Shown: positions 7,996-16,521 of the stretch, one piece after another | How positions within the stretch are numbered: position 1 is the first letter of the stretch | Layout: every line of letters begins with the position of its first letter | Translations under genes and position numbers: made by a program | Notes under the pieces: generated by a model | The model's database searches: none | Seen by the model: the letters and a program-made list of their open reading frames with translations, nothing else | What the model was told of the DNA's origin: nothing | Assembly: GCF_000373105.1 (NCBI RefSeq) | Contig: NZ_KB890436.1 | Span: forward strand, 43,114 to 107,113 | Source of the DNA: Neolewinella persica DSM 23188 | Lineage (GTDB): Bacteria > Bacteroidota > Bacteroidia > Chitinophagales > Saprospiraceae | Length of the DNA: 64,000 nt | Direction of reading: 5' to 3'

Positions 7996-8862
7996 ATGTC
8001 ATTACTCCGTGTCTTTCCAGTATTTCTGCTCGCTCTTTTCCTAACGCCCAACGCTGCACAGGCGCAGTTGGACATGAAGGGCCTCGAGATAGGCCCTTGG
8101 GTCGGAGCCTCCTTCTACCTGGGGGACTTGAATACCGAGTTTAAGCTTAATCGTCCGAACCTTGCCGGTGGCTTTGCCGCCCGCTATAACTTTAACCACC
8201 GCCTGGCGGCCAGGGTAAGTTTCAACTACGGCCAAATTGAAGCTTACGACTCCGACTCTCAGAACCCTTTTGAGCGAAACAGGAACCTAAATTTTCAGTC
8301 TGATATCTTCGATGGTACAGCGCAATTTGAATTTAACTTCCTTCCCTACTTTCACGGTCATAAAGAGTACTTTTTTACGCCCTACGCCTTTGCCGGTATA
8401 TCCGTCTTTACCCATAACCCGAAGACGAGAACTGATAACGGCCAATTGGTAGAATTGCGTGACCTCGGTACCGAGGGGCAACTTCGCGGGGAGGAGTACT
8501 TGGTTATCAGCAGTGCGCTTACTTACGGCCTGGGCATCAAATGGGACCTGAGTTACGAAATCAGTATGGACGTCAATGTTGGCGTCCGTAACGCCAATAC
8601 CGATTACCTCGACGACGTTAGTACCACTTACCCGGACATCTCGGACCTACGTCGCAGCCGTGGCCCCGTGGCCGTCGAACTCTCCGACCGTGGTATTGCC
8701 CTTGATGACGAAGGCGATCGCATTGATCGCGAAGGCCAGCAACGGGGAGACGATACGGTCAACGATCGCTATATTTTCGTCGGTGTCGGTATCAACTATT
8801 ACTTTGGTGACGTACGCTGTCCGGATTACGGACATAAGAAGAGCCGCCGCAGGCGGAGATAG
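7996..8862 (+). CDS. Outer-membrane beta-barrel protein (DUF6089-like)
   Basis: A 288-residue exported protein: signal peptide 1-23 ending in AAQAQ, then a glycine- and aromatic-rich repeat of beta strands (GPWVGASFYLGDLN, LAARVSFNYGQIEAY, YFFTPYAFAGISVF, YGLGIKWDLSYEISMDVNVGVR, YIFVGVGINYYFGD). This is typical of the DUF6089/OmpA-barrel-like family of Bacteroidota. A charged loop (DDEGDRIDREGQQRGDD) precedes the last strand, and the tail is basic (KKSRRRRR), which is unusual for a barrel end. The ATG follows a terminator hairpin by four bases, so its expression may be attenuated. No function can be given. Confidence 0.75.
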   Translation: MSLLRVFPVFLLALFLTPNAAQAQLDMKGLEIGPWVGASFYLGDLNTEFKLNRPNLAGGFAARYNFNHRLAARVSFNYGQIEAYDSDSQNPFERNRNLNFQSDIFDGTAQFEFNFLPYFHGHKEYFFTPYAFAGISVFTHNPKTRTDNGQLVELRDLGTEGQLRGEEYLVISSALTYGLGIKWDLSYEISMDVNVGVRNANTDYLDDVSTTYPDISDLRRSRGPVAVELSDRGIALDDEGDRIDREGQQRGDDTVNDRYIFVGVGINYYFGDVRCPDYGHKKSRRRRR

Positions 8863-9030
8863 TCAGATAGTCAAGTAGTTCATAGTCAAATAGTACTTTG
8901 TCCGATGCTCGCTTCGCTCGTGCGGCTGCGCCATTTTGAAGGCCTCCTTCTTCCTGCCACGGTCCTCTGTGAGGACTAATAGCTGCGTAGCAGCCTCCCG
9001 ATTTATCGTGAACATTCAGCACCGCCGAAG

Positions 9031-9038
9031 TAAATTTG
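9031..9038 (+). promoter_or_regulatory. Possible -7 box of the UPF0047 gene
   Basis: TAAATTTG is a perfect TAnnTTTG match, 76 bases before the start codon at 9115. The gap before it (8863-9030) holds AT-rich direct repeats (AGTCAGATAGTCAAGTAG) and a small palindrome (GCTCGCTTCGCTCGTGCGGC). Confidence 0.4.
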
Positions 9039-9114
9039 TGCTACCCTACTACGAAATGTGCGAAATAGCCGGGTCGTGGTAGTAACGCAAGCCCAACAGA
9101 CCAATACGACCAAA

Positions 9115-9525
9115 ATGACCGCCCAAACCACCTTCACTCTCCAGCCCCGCTCCCGCGGCTACCACATCGTCACCCAGGAGGTGATGAACCAATTGCCCTC
9201 ATTGCCGGAGGTAGGGTTACTACACCTCTTCATCCAGCACACCTCCGCAGCGATTACCATCAACGAAGCGGCGGATCCGGACGTACTGGTCGATTTCGAA
9301 TCCGTCTTCAATCAAATTGTTCCTGAAAACCTGCCCTTCCTCGTTCACACGATAGAAGGTCCGGATGATATGCCGGCCCACATCAAGGCGGCGATGATTG
9401 GGCATTCCGTCACTGTCCCGATCACTAACGGGATGCTGAACCTGGGTACTTGGCAAGGAATCTATTTGTGCGAGTTCCGCAACCGGGCCTCCGGGCGGAA
9501 TATAGTGGCGACTATCTATGGTTAG
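9115..9525 (+). CDS. UPF0047/YjbQ family protein
   Basis: A 136-residue protein of the UPF0047 (YjbQ) family, whose members have been reported to have weak thiamine-phosphate synthase activity; the true role is unsettled. Family signatures are visible: HLFIQHTSAAITINE, then D followed by DMPAHIKAAMIG, SVTVPITNG, LNLGTWQGIYLCEFR. The conserved histidines and glutamate of the metal site sit in these segments. The start at MTAQTT is preferred to a GTG 57 bases upstream because the family begins close to this point. It is a single gene. Confidence 0.88.
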   Translation: MTAQTTFTLQPRSRGYHIVTQEVMNQLPSLPEVGLLHLFIQHTSAAITINEAADPDVLVDFESVFNQIVPENLPFLVHTIEGPDDMPAHIKAAMIGHSVTVPITNGMLNLGTWQGIYLCEFRNRASGRNIVATIYG

Positions 9526-9597
9526 AGAACCCTTCTAACGCAAATCAAGAGTTAAAATAAGTACTTATCTGTTGAAACAGTCGCGTCAGTAATCAAA

Positions 9598-9760
9598 TGA
9601 TGAATAATTGAATGGCTACCGCAAGTACCGTTCACTGCGCTACGCTTGCTCACCATGGCGAACAAAGCGTAGCGAAATGAGTGGTTAGTGCGGTAGCGTA
9701 TTCTCTCGTTAGCTGCGCTGCTGCCTGCGGCGGTCAATTATTCTCTCACTCAATTATTAG
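9598..9760. repeat. REP-like element, copy D
   Basis: AATGGCTACCGCAAGTACCGTTCACT...TACGCTTGCTCACC / GAACAAAGCGTAGCG...AGTGCGGTAGCGTATTCTCTC, flanked by AT-rich arms (TGAATAATTGAATGG / CTCACTCAATTATTA). It occupies most of the gap between the UPF0047 gene and convergent M14 peptidase gene. Confidence 0.75.
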
Positions 9761-9818
9761 CTGAATCTCAAGCTAGTTGTAAAGTAAAAAGACTCACTTT
9801 AGCTCTTGATTCACGTTT

Positions 9819-12338
9819 CTAGTCTACCTGAAAAACAGCATTCCCAAACAGCAATTTTCCTTGCTCCCAGAAACCCCGGTACAGTGGGTTATCGATCAGG
9901 TAAACCACCTGCCCCCGGCCCATGCTTTGGACGCCGAAGACCAGGGTCTCCTCTATTTCTTTTTTTGCCTTGCTGCCGATGAAGCCGGCGACAAACGGCT
10001 CGGTACGAATGCGACCGGCATTGACGCCTGACTCCAGATAGTCATAGGTATCACTACCCGTTTTCAGGCTGTGGTAGTGTTCACCTATACCGAAGCTGAG
10101 AGGGTAGGTCGCGTCCATCTCCACGCCGACAATGGCGCCAGGGTTAAAACCGGAGATGAAGCGGCGCTCCGAGCCGCCGTGCGGCAGCAAACGGGGATCC
10201 GGAGCATCATCGTCATCGTCTTCCGCATCGTCAGTATCCTTCTGCTTCAGGTCGAAGCCATCAAGACGGCTGAGGCTGCGGTTGGCACTGCCAATGGCGA
10301 TGATCTTTCCGCCAGCACGGACCCAATCGGTAAGTGTTTCAGCTGCGCTGCTGAGATCGTACCGGCCGCTCGGAAAAATCAGTACATCGTAGTCGCCGGC
10401 GGCAACGTCGCCGAGGTCTTCGGCATTGAAGATGCTAATCGGGTATTTTAGGTCCTGCTCGAAGTAATACCATACTTGGCCAAACTGGTTGGGGTTGACA
10501 TCATCTCCGCTCACGATGGCAACTCTTGGTGCTTTCTTCAGGCTGTAGGCGCCGCTGCCCAGGTCGCCGCCCGACACACTAAAGCCCGTTTCCAAAATGG
10601 ACAGTGGCACTTCGTGTTTGTTCACCAGCTTGCGTACGGTAGCGGTAAAGTTCTCCGTCTTTCGGTTGTCTCCTTTATTGATGACAATGGCACCGGCCTG
10701 GAAGGTTTGGTCGCCGAACTGGAAATCACCGGTAGCCGTCCGGGCGTTTACGCCGGCGCTGAACAGATCGCCGAGGAAGGCGGCGCTGGAAAGGTCGGTC
10801 CATGGGACTACGTAGGCGTAAGCTTTGGCGAGGTCTTTACCTGCAAATGGATCGTTGTAAGCTGGCAGGGTAAAAGGTTCGGTCTTTACGTCGAATCGTT
10901 GTTGGCTGGCCTGGGCATCAAGGCCGTAGGCGAGTGGGACGGACCAGGCGGTGATGTCGTAAGTAACGGAGTCTTCGACAACGGCATCTGGGTCAAACAG
11001 GGTTTGGGCCAGCACGGAACGTGGCTGAAAGGCACTGATGATCAGGTCTCCAGGCTCGGCACCGCCGGCGATGGAACGGGCTTCCTGGTAATCGTAGGTG
11101 GTGCTGCCAGTCGTGCCTGCGGCCCGGCTGTAGGCAATACCGTTGCGGTCAAGCAATGTCAGCAGGTTTCGCATTTTTCCGCGCGGGGTGTTGCCACTTA
11201 CTACGTAGGTGAGGTATTTACCCTGTGGCTTGGTGGTCGCCTGTTTGAAATAGGCGCGGAAGTTTTCCAACAGGCGATCGCTCTCTTTGCTGGCGATTTC
11301 GACGGTGCTCAGGGAGGTGGTCCGGTGGTGCGCGACGCGGTCGGCGAGGGTCAGCGTATCGCCATTGGGCAGATCGATAGCGCGGCCGGCGCGGCTGTGG
11401 CCACCCTGCTCGTAGGTCATCCCGATGGCTCCGTTAAAGGTGGGCCAGGTATCGCCGTAGCTGGGGTAGAGGAGGTCAAAGCGCTCGCGGGTGAAGTATA
11501 GCCAGCCTTCCCGGTCGAAGTAGCGGGCGTGGTTTTTACCTATCTCGGTCTGGAACTCTCCTTGCCAGTCAGTGATGTATTCGTGGAAGGGCGCGGCCGC
11601 AGGTGCAAAGTAATACGGACTGGTATAACCCTGCTCATGGAGGTCAGCATGGATGTGGGGCATCCACTGCTTGTATTTTACCATTCGTTGCTGGCTTTCG
11701 ACCTGAGTTTGCCAGGCCCAGTCGCGGTTGAGGTCGAAGAGGTAGTGGTTGACCCGACCACCGGGCCATGGCTCCTGGTGTTCCCGCGTGCTGGGGTTAG
11801 GGTCGAGGCCGAGGGTCGCCGTTTGGCGATACCAATTGGTGTAGCGGTTGTAGCCATCCGGGTTGATGCTGGGATCAAGAATGACGATGGTGTTTTTTAG
11901 CCAGTCGCCCGTTTGTGGGTGCCTGGTGTTGACAAGATCGTAGAGTACGCCCATGCTGGCCTCGGAGCCAGCGGCTTCATTGCCGTGGACGCTGTACGAC
12001 ATCCAGACGATGGCAATGTCTCCAAGTGCCGGGTCAGGGTCTCCTGGCAGCAGACCGGTAAGGCGCAGGTTGTTTTCCCGAATAGCCTCTAGTCGGGCAA
12101 TGTTCTCGGGGGTGCTGACGTAGGCCAGCAGCAGCGGCCGCGCTTCATTGGTCCGGCCGTATTCCTCGAGTTTTACCCGTGGACTGGCCTCCGCGATCTG
12201 CTGGTAATAGCCAACCAGCAAGTGGTGCGGGGTGAAGGTTTCACCGAGGTCGTGTGGCAGGAATTCGCTGGGTGGGACGACCTGGCCGATTACGTTGAAG
12301 CTTAGAAAGAGGGTAAGGGAGAATAATAGTCCGCGCAT
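9819..12338 (-). CDS. M14 family zinc carboxypeptidase, secreted
   Basis: An 839-residue exported peptidase. Signal peptide 1-19 (...FNVIGQ). The M14 domain covers about 35-340, with zinc motif H118-G-N-E121 (YSVHGNEAAGSE), substrate-binding segment DPSINPDGYNRY and HADLHEQGY carrying the third ligand. Residues about 530-690 (RVAIVSGDDVNPNQFG, YDVLIFPSGRYD, WVRAGGKIIAIGSANRS) look like a class I glutamine-amidotransferase-like fold, as in many large Bacteroidota M14 proteins. An acidic run DDAEDDDDDAPD follows. A copy of the 18-mer encodes A245-P250, inside the catalytic domain. No T9SS tail is evident. Confidence 0.9.
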   Translation of the reverse strand: MRGLLFSLTLFLSFNVIGQVVPPSEFLPHDLGETFTPHHLLVGYYQQIAEASPRVKLEEYGRTNEARPLLLAYVSTPENIARLEAIRENNLRLTGLLPGDPDPALGDIAIVWMSYSVHGNEAAGSEASMGVLYDLVNTRHPQTGDWLKNTIVILDPSINPDGYNRYTNWYRQTATLGLDPNPSTREHQEPWPGGRVNHYLFDLNRDWAWQTQVESQQRMVKYKQWMPHIHADLHEQGYTSPYYFAPAAAPFHEYITDWQGEFQTEIGKNHARYFDREGWLYFTRERFDLLYPSYGDTWPTFNGAIGMTYEQGGHSRAGRAIDLPNGDTLTLADRVAHHRTTSLSTVEIASKESDRLLENFRAYFKQATTKPQGKYLTYVVSGNTPRGKMRNLLTLLDRNGIAYSRAAGTTGSTTYDYQEARSIAGGAEPGDLIISAFQPRSVLAQTLFDPDAVVEDSVTYDITAWSVPLAYGLDAQASQQRFDVKTEPFTLPAYNDPFAGKDLAKAYAYVVPWTDLSSAAFLGDLFSAGVNARTATGDFQFGDQTFQAGAIVINKGDNRKTENFTATVRKLVNKHEVPLSILETGFSVSGGDLGSGAYSLKKAPRVAIVSGDDVNPNQFGQVWYYFEQDLKYPISIFNAEDLGDVAAGDYDVLIFPSGRYDLSSAAETLTDWVRAGGKIIAIGSANRSLSRLDGFDLKQKDTDDAEDDDDDAPDPRLLPHGGSERRFISGFNPGAIVGVEMDATYPLSFGIGEHYHSLKTGSDTYDYLESGVNAGRIRTEPFVAGFIGSKAKKEIEETLVFGVQSMGRGQVVYLIDNPLYRGFWEQGKLLFGNAVFQVD
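11590..11607 (+). repeat. Dispersed 18-mer, copy 4 (in M14 peptidase)
   Basis: Perfect GGCGCGGCCGCAGGTGCA. On the gene strand it reads A-P-A-A-A-P at residues 245-250, between YTSPYYF and FHEYITDW. Confidence 0.9.
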
Positions 12339-12436
12339 GCCAGTATAGTGTTGCTGAATTTGAAAGGGATAAAGCTACGGAAAAGAGGTGTTGTAGAGGG
12401 AGAGCACCTTAGCACTTTGCTCCTTCCCCCTCATAC

Positions 12437-12454
12437 TGCACCTGCGACCGCGCC
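12437..12454 (-). repeat. Dispersed 18-mer, copy 5
   Basis: TGCACCTGCGACCGCGCC, perfect to consensus (N position A on this strand). It lies four bases beyond the stop codon of the LysE-type gene, between it and the M14 gene. Confidence 0.9.
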
Positions 12455-12458
12455 CAAA

Positions 12459-13121
12459 CTATGCCAGCCAGACACGCAGCCCCAGGGCTACACCAAACAC
12501 CGCTAAGGCGATGGCCCCCAGTCTTTGTACCCGCCGGATGACCTTAGGTTGCAGGAAGTCCCGGACCTTTCTGGCTGCGAGTACTTTGATGGTGTCGGTA
12601 AGAATAATGGTGCCAAGAATACCGGCATAAATAGCCCAGGCAGCGGAAGTGTCCAAGTGACGATCATGCACCTGGGAGACGGTGAACAACGTCCAGAAAC
12701 CTATCGTGAACGGATTAAAAGTGTTGATGGCGAAGCCCTGCAGGAAGGCCGCAAACAGTCCTCGTTTACGCGGTAATTCCCGCTCCATGTCCAAATCAGG
12801 CGGATCACGAAACCAAGTAAAAACCGCGGTGGCCAACAGAATGAAACTACCGATGCCTCCGATGATCATACGAAATGAAGGATCGCTGATCAGTTCATCC
12901 AGCGAACCAATACCATAGTGCGTTGCCAAGACGAACAGCAGATCACTCAGCCATATTCCTCCGGCCGCAAAAAAGGCCGCGAGGGTACCCCGCCGCAGAC
13001 TGAGCTGCAGGAGGAGTACCATCAGTGGGCCGACCAGGAATGCAAGGAGCAGACCGGCGCGAATGCCTTCGAATAAATAGATTGACAGGTTGATAGCTGG
13101 TAGATTGATCGGCTGCTGCAC
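12459..13121 (-). CDS. LysE/RhtB family transporter
   Basis: A 220-residue inner-membrane protein with about six transmembrane helices, related to LysE/RhtB amino-acid exporters. The signature region is at the N-terminus (GIRAGLLLAFLVGPLMVLLLQLSLRRGTLAAFFAAGGIWLSD, split here by family-typical glycines and prolines), and the central loop is charged (FRDPPDLDMERELPRKR). FINTFNPFTIGFW matches the conserved NPxxxxFW segment. The start is GTG at 13121, since no ATG precedes the first helix. The substrate is unknown. Confidence 0.83.
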   Translation of the reverse strand: MQQPINLPAINLSIYLFEGIRAGLLLAFLVGPLMVLLLQLSLRRGTLAAFFAAGGIWLSDLLFVLATHYGIGSLDELISDPSFRMIIGGIGSFILLATAVFTWFRDPPDLDMERELPRKRGLFAAFLQGFAINTFNPFTIGFWTLFTVSQVHDRHLDTSAAWAIYAGILGTIILTDTIKVLAARKVRDFLQPKVIRRVQRLGAIALAVFGVALGLRVWLA

Positions 13122-13143
13122 GGCTTGCTCGCTGCGCTTGTTC

Positions 13144-13298
13144 CTTAAGTTTATAGATTGGTAGTAGGATTGATTTATCGGGCCACTGCGAGAGGAAGCT
13201 ATATGAGCATTAGCTAATCCGGACGAGCGAAGCGAGCAGCCACGTACTTAGCTTTACTAACCTACCGAGCACACAGTGCTTCTATCAATCTACTTAAG
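13144..13298. repeat. Inverted repeat between lysE-like gene and bcp
   Basis: Outer arms CTTAAGTTTATAGATTG (13144-13160) and CAATCTACTTAAG (13286-13298) enclose a GC-rich small palindrome (GGACGAGCGAAGCGAGCAGC). It fills the 189-bp intergenic space; no gene. Confidence 0.5.
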
Positions 13299-13310
13299 AC
13301 CGTTGTTTAT

Positions 13311-13769
13311 CTATTCGTCGTCGAGAATTTGTTCTGCGTGCACCTTCGTCTTTACTTTGGTGTACAAACGGTCAATTTTTCCGTTCTCATCGATGACAAA
13401 GGTCGTGCGCAGCACACCATCATACTCCCTGCCCATGAATTTTTTTGGCCCCCAGGTGCCGTAGGCGTCCATCATTTTATGTTCTTCATCGGCGAGCAGT
13501 GGCATTGGGAGGTCGTGCTTGTCGATAAATTTCTGGTGCTTTGCCGGCTTATCGGGGCTGACGCCGAGGAGTTCGTAGCCTTTGGCCTGGAGCTCGCCGA
13601 AGCTGTCCCGGAGCGAACAGGCGGCTGCGGTGCAGCCGGGTGTGTCGTCTTTGGGGTAGAAGAAGATGATCAGTTTTTTACCGGCGTAGTCGGCCAGGGA
13701 TACGGTGCTGCCGTCGTGGAGCGTGCCGGTAAAGTCGGGGGCGTTGTCGCCTGCTTTTAGTTGTGTCAT
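13311..13769 (-). CDS. bcp: Thioredoxin-dependent peroxiredoxin, Bcp type
   Basis: A 152-residue atypical 2-Cys peroxiredoxin that reduces H2O2 and organic peroxides using thioredoxin. The peroxidatic cysteine C46 lies in FYPKDDTPGCTAAAC, with the resolving cysteine C51 five residues on, as in the Bcp/PrxQ subfamily. GVSPDKPAKHQKFIDKHDLP and RTTFVIDENGKI are family segments. The length is standard. It is cytoplasmic, and a single gene upstream of a tandem repeat block. Confidence 0.93.
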   Translation of the reverse strand: MTQLKAGDNAPDFTGTLHDGSTVSLADYAGKKLIIFFYPKDDTPGCTAAACSLRDSFGELQAKGYELLGVSPDKPAKHQKFIDKHDLPMPLLADEEHKMMDAYGTWGPKKFMGREYDGVLRTTFVIDENGKIDRLYTKVKTKVHAEQILDDE

Positions 13770-13818
13770 ATGGTTGAAACGCGGAAGGGGGGATGTGGTT
13801 TGCGACAGGGGGACTTTA

Positions 13819-14064
13819 GGGTGGGACTTTCCCCGGATTACGTTCCCAGCTTCGCTGGTTTCTCCATCCGGGGTTAAAGCGGTTTGATCCCTCCGGGATC
13901 GGGTGGGACTTTCCCCGGATTACGTTCTCAGTTGCGCTGGTTTCTCCATCCGGGGTTAAAGCGGTTTGATCCCTCCGGGATCGGGTGGGACTTTCCCCGG
14001 ATTACGTTCCCAGCTTCGCTGGTTTCTCCATCCGGGGTTAAATCGGTTTGATCCCTCCGGGATC
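13819..14064. repeat. Three 82-bp tandem repeats
   Basis: Three head-to-tail units (13819-13900, 13901-13982, 13983-14064) differ at only a few bases. Each unit contains the complementary pair CCCCGGAT / ATCCGGGG around CGTTCCCAGCTTCGCTGG, plus the palindrome GATCCCTCCGGGATC. The 343-bp gap 13770-14112 holds this block and a likely promoter at its end; no gene. The clean near-identity suggests recent expansion or a multi-copy protein site. Confidence 0.9.
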
Positions 14065-14077
14065 GGCCTATACCCGT

Positions 14078-14085
14078 TATCTTTG
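14078..14085 (+). promoter_or_regulatory. Likely -7 box for the small membrane protein/AraC operon
   Basis: TATCTTTG, a perfect TAnnTTTG match, lies 27 bases before the ATG at 14113 and 13 bases after the last 82-bp repeat. Confidence 0.5.
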
Positions 14086-14112
14086 CGGGGTCATCTCTTT
14101 ATAAGATCTACC

Positions 14113-14313
14113 ATGCAGCAGAAATTCGTGTTTTTCCTGATCCTGGCCGTTGCGGTTGCCATTTACTGGCCCATTCTGCGCATCGCCCGGAAAACCATTA
14201 CTGCTCGTGCGCAAGCGGGGTTGAGTAACAGTATCTTATTTGCGGTGTTGCTGATTCCGCTCTTTGGCCCAATTATTTACCTGGTTTTTCGGCACCGTTT
14301 TGCCGTTAAGTAG
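14113..14313 (+). CDS. Small two-helix membrane protein (PLDc_N-like)
   Basis: A 66-residue protein with two predicted transmembrane helices (FVFFLILAVAVAIYWPIL and ILFAVLLIPLFGPIIYLVF) joined by a basic loop. The ending FGPIIYLVFRHRF resembles the short PLDc_N-type modules seen alone in Bacteroidota and before cardiolipin synthases. The ATG at 14113 is chosen over an upstream start that would run into the tandem repeats. It sits 11 bases ahead of the AraC-type gene, so the two are likely co-transcribed. Function unknown. Confidence 0.65.
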   Translation: MQQKFVFFLILAVAVAIYWPILRIARKTITARAQAGLSNSILFAVLLIPLFGPIIYLVFRHRFAVK

Positions 14314-14324
14314 GCCAGCCTTCA

Positions 14325-15584
14325 ATGTTTGATTTCAACCAATATTCCAGCCTTTTGCTGATCGGGGTCATCCCCGCGCTGCTACATACTGCCTTGTTGT
14401 TTGTGCGGGCGTGGCGGGAGGAAAGGTGGAGTGACTTCCTGGCTGGATGCATTCTCGTCGTCGGGGTGCTTTACGTCACGCAATGGATGCTGGGTTTTGC
14501 CGGGTGGTACAATCAAAGGGATTGGCGAACGACCATTATGTTCTACGTTCAGTGGGACCACCTGATCGCTTTCGGGCCGCTTTGCTGGCTTTACTTTCGG
14601 GCGGTGACGAATACTGATTTTCAGTGGCAACGCAGCTACTGGCTACATTTTCTTCCGTGGCTGTTATTGGTGCTGCCTCATCTGAGTATTACCTTTTACG
14701 ACTGGGTGGTCGTGCGGCTGCTCAATGGGGAAGCATTTACTTTTTTCGGTGATACCCGCGGCCCGGCGATGGATTGGGTACACGTCCACGGCGGCTACCC
14801 GGGAGAACTTGTTTTTGCCTTCATCCGGCTGGCCCTCATCGTTTATCTGCTGTTTACGGTACGGGATTACCGCCGGTACCGTCGTTACCTTGAGGAGGAG
14901 TTTTCCAATACGGACCAGCTCACGCTTTCCGGGCACGGCTACCTGCTCGGCCTGTTACTTCTGGGGGTTTCACTTACCATATTTATTGAAGCCATTAACC
15001 TTTTTTCCACACAAGCTGACTACACCGATGCCTGGTTCAGTTATTTTACCATGTCGGTGCTGCTACTTTTTGCCGGGGTACAATTTTATGCCGTTGATAC
15101 ACGGCTTACGCGATCTTTACGGTTTCAGGGCGCGGCCGCAGGTGCAATGAGGGAACAAAAGGAGCAAGGAAGGGTACCTAAAGCAATGGCCGCCGCGCCT
15201 GCCTCCGCTCAAGTTTCCAGTCCGCCAGACACCTCCGCAGAGGACATCGCCTGGTCGGAAAAGCTAAATCACTACCTGGAAGAATACCCCGCCCACCTCA
15301 ATCCGGAGCTTAAACTGGGTGATCTGGCGAAGGAACTTGGCACTAACGCCTCCGTACTCAGCCGGGTGATCAATACCAGCTACCAACAAAACTTCAACGA
15401 CTTCATCAACGCGCGCCGCTGCGCGGCGTTCCTCGAAAGGGTCAGGGCCGGAGAGCACCATCGCCATACCCTACTTTCTTTGGCCCTGGACTCGGGCTTC
15501 AACTCCAAATCAACCTTTAACCGGGCATTCCGGAAGCATTACGGCAAGAGCCCTAAGGCTGCGGTGGAGGAGAGTGAGCGTTAA
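14325..15584 (+). CDS. Membrane-anchored AraC-family transcriptional regulator
   Basis: A 419-residue regulator. The N-terminal 255 residues form about seven hydrophobic helices (LLLIGVIPALLHTALLF, WLLLVLPHLSITFYDWVVV, YLLGLLLLGVSLTIFIEAI), and the last hundred carry two helix-turn-helix motifs of AraC type (LGDLAKELGTNASVLSRVIN; LLSLALDSGFNSKSTFNRAF; YGKSPKAA). Such proteins sense a membrane or extracellular signal and bind DNA directly. The cytoplasmic linker between the halves contains residues 269-274 (GAAAGA) encoded by a perfect dispersed 18-mer, then Ala/Pro-rich sequence. It is translationally close to the small membrane gene upstream. Confidence 0.88.
   Translation: MFDFNQYSSLLLIGVIPALLHTALLFVRAWREERWSDFLAGCILVVGVLYVTQWMLGFAGWYNQRDWRTTIMFYVQWDHLIAFGPLCWLYFRAVTNTDFQWQRSYWLHFLPWLLLVLPHLSITFYDWVVVRLLNGEAFTFFGDTRGPAMDWVHVHGGYPGELVFAFIRLALIVYLLFTVRDYRRYRRYLEEEFSNTDQLTLSGHGYLLGLLLLGVSLTIFIEAINLFSTQADYTDAWFSYFTMSVLLLFAGVQFYAVDTRLTRSLRFQGAAAGAMREQKEQGRVPKAMAAAPASAQVSSPPDTSAEDIAWSEKLNHYLEEYPAHLNPELKLGDLAKELGTNASVLSRVINTSYQQNFNDFINARRCAAFLERVRAGEHHRHTLLSLALDSGFNSKSTFNRAFRKHYGKSPKAAVEESER
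15129..15146 (+). repeat. Dispersed 18-mer, copy 6 (in AraC linker)
   Basis: Perfect GGCGCGGCCGCAGGTGCA, read in frame as G-A-A-A-G-A (residues 269-274) between the membrane and DNA-binding halves. Confidence 0.9.
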
Positions 15585-15773
15585 GCAGCCGTAGCGAAAG
15601 TAGGATGCTGGCAATGGAGATAGACATTGCGGTCAGCCGTAGATTCAGGTTTGACGGACTATTAGGCGCAGCAAGACGTCCCAGATCACAATTCGGGACG
15701 TCCCAAATACTGATTTGAAGCGCACAGCGCAGCGTTTTCCCGCTCCTTTGTGGCTCACCAAATCAATAACGAT

Positions 15774-16517
15774 ATGCGTTTCATTATTTCTTTCCTACTT
15801 CTTCCTTTCTTCGCCCTTACGGCATGTGCCCAGGGCACATCGGGCGTAAACATCCCCGCCGGACAAACCTTCGTGCTCGGCGAGTACCGTACTGACGGCT
15901 ACCGCGCAACCCTGCGTAATGAAGGTAGCCAGGCGGTAACTGCGATGATCGTGGATCAACAAAGTGGTAAGGCCGTCTCCACAGTTGATCTCCCCGTCGG
16001 AGACCGCAAGTCCTTAACCATTGCCGATGGCCAGGAGGTACACCTCAAAAACGAAGGCGACCAAAAGGCATTGGTGAAGGTTAAGTCTCCCGTAAAGGGG
16101 AGCCAGGGAATGCGTTACATTGATCCCGCTTCAAACGGCAAGTCCAACCGTGTTTTCATCCCTCGCCCTGCACCTGCGACCGCGCCCACATCTGCCACCA
16201 CTACGGAAGCGGATGATGCCACCGGAGAAACATCCGCCAGCGTTACCCTGCTGCCCGGACAGGCCCTCATCATCGGGGAGAACAGCAGCATGAACTACAG
16301 CGTAACCATTCGAAATGCTGGCGCGCAGATCGACGTTGCGGGCCGCGATAAGAAGACCGGAAAGCAAATGCAGGGCTTTGGCCTGGGGAAAATGGGCCGC
16401 GAGACGGTCAACGTCCGTCCCAACGAGGACCTCTATCTCATCAACACCTCTGAAAAACCGACAAAGGTGAAAGTTAAGATGGACAAGCCGGTGCGTGGCG
16501 TACGTGTGGGAAAGTAA
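15774..16517 (+). CDS. Lipoprotein with two homologous beta domains
   Basis: A 247-residue predicted lipoprotein (lipobox LTAC, C18) of no family I recognise. It contains an internal duplication: residues about 23-115 (VNIPAGQTFVLGEY...YRATLRNEGSQ...LTIADGQEVHLKNEGDQKAL) align with about 162-247 (VTLLPGQALIIGEN...YSVTIRNAGAQ...VNVRPNEDLYLINTSEKPTK). Each is probably a small beta-sandwich. The linker is Ala/Pro/Thr rich, and residues 133-138 come from a dispersed 18-mer. The start at MRFIISF is preferred because it opens the signal peptide. The upstream gap contains a palindrome (GACGTCCC/GGGACGTC near 15675-15703). Confidence 0.7.
   Translation: MRFIISFLLLPFFALTACAQGTSGVNIPAGQTFVLGEYRTDGYRATLRNEGSQAVTAMIVDQQSGKAVSTVDLPVGDRKSLTIADGQEVHLKNEGDQKALVKVKSPVKGSQGMRYIDPASNGKSNRVFIPRPAPATAPTSATTTEADDATGETSASVTLLPGQALIIGENSSMNYSVTIRNAGAQIDVAGRDKKTGKQMQGFGLGKMGRETVNVRPNEDLYLINTSEKPTKVKVKMDKPVRGVRVGK
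16169..16186 (-). repeat. Dispersed 18-mer, copy 7 (in lipoprotein linker)
   Basis: TGCACCTGCGACCGCGCC, read as A-P-A-T-A-P at residues 133-138, between the two duplicated domains. Confidence 0.9.
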
Positions 16518-16521
16518 GTTC

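Noticed and set aside
10476-11501. Plus-strand open frame of 341 codons inside the M14 peptidase gene
   Set aside because: Shadow frame; the minus strand encodes a known zinc peptidase.
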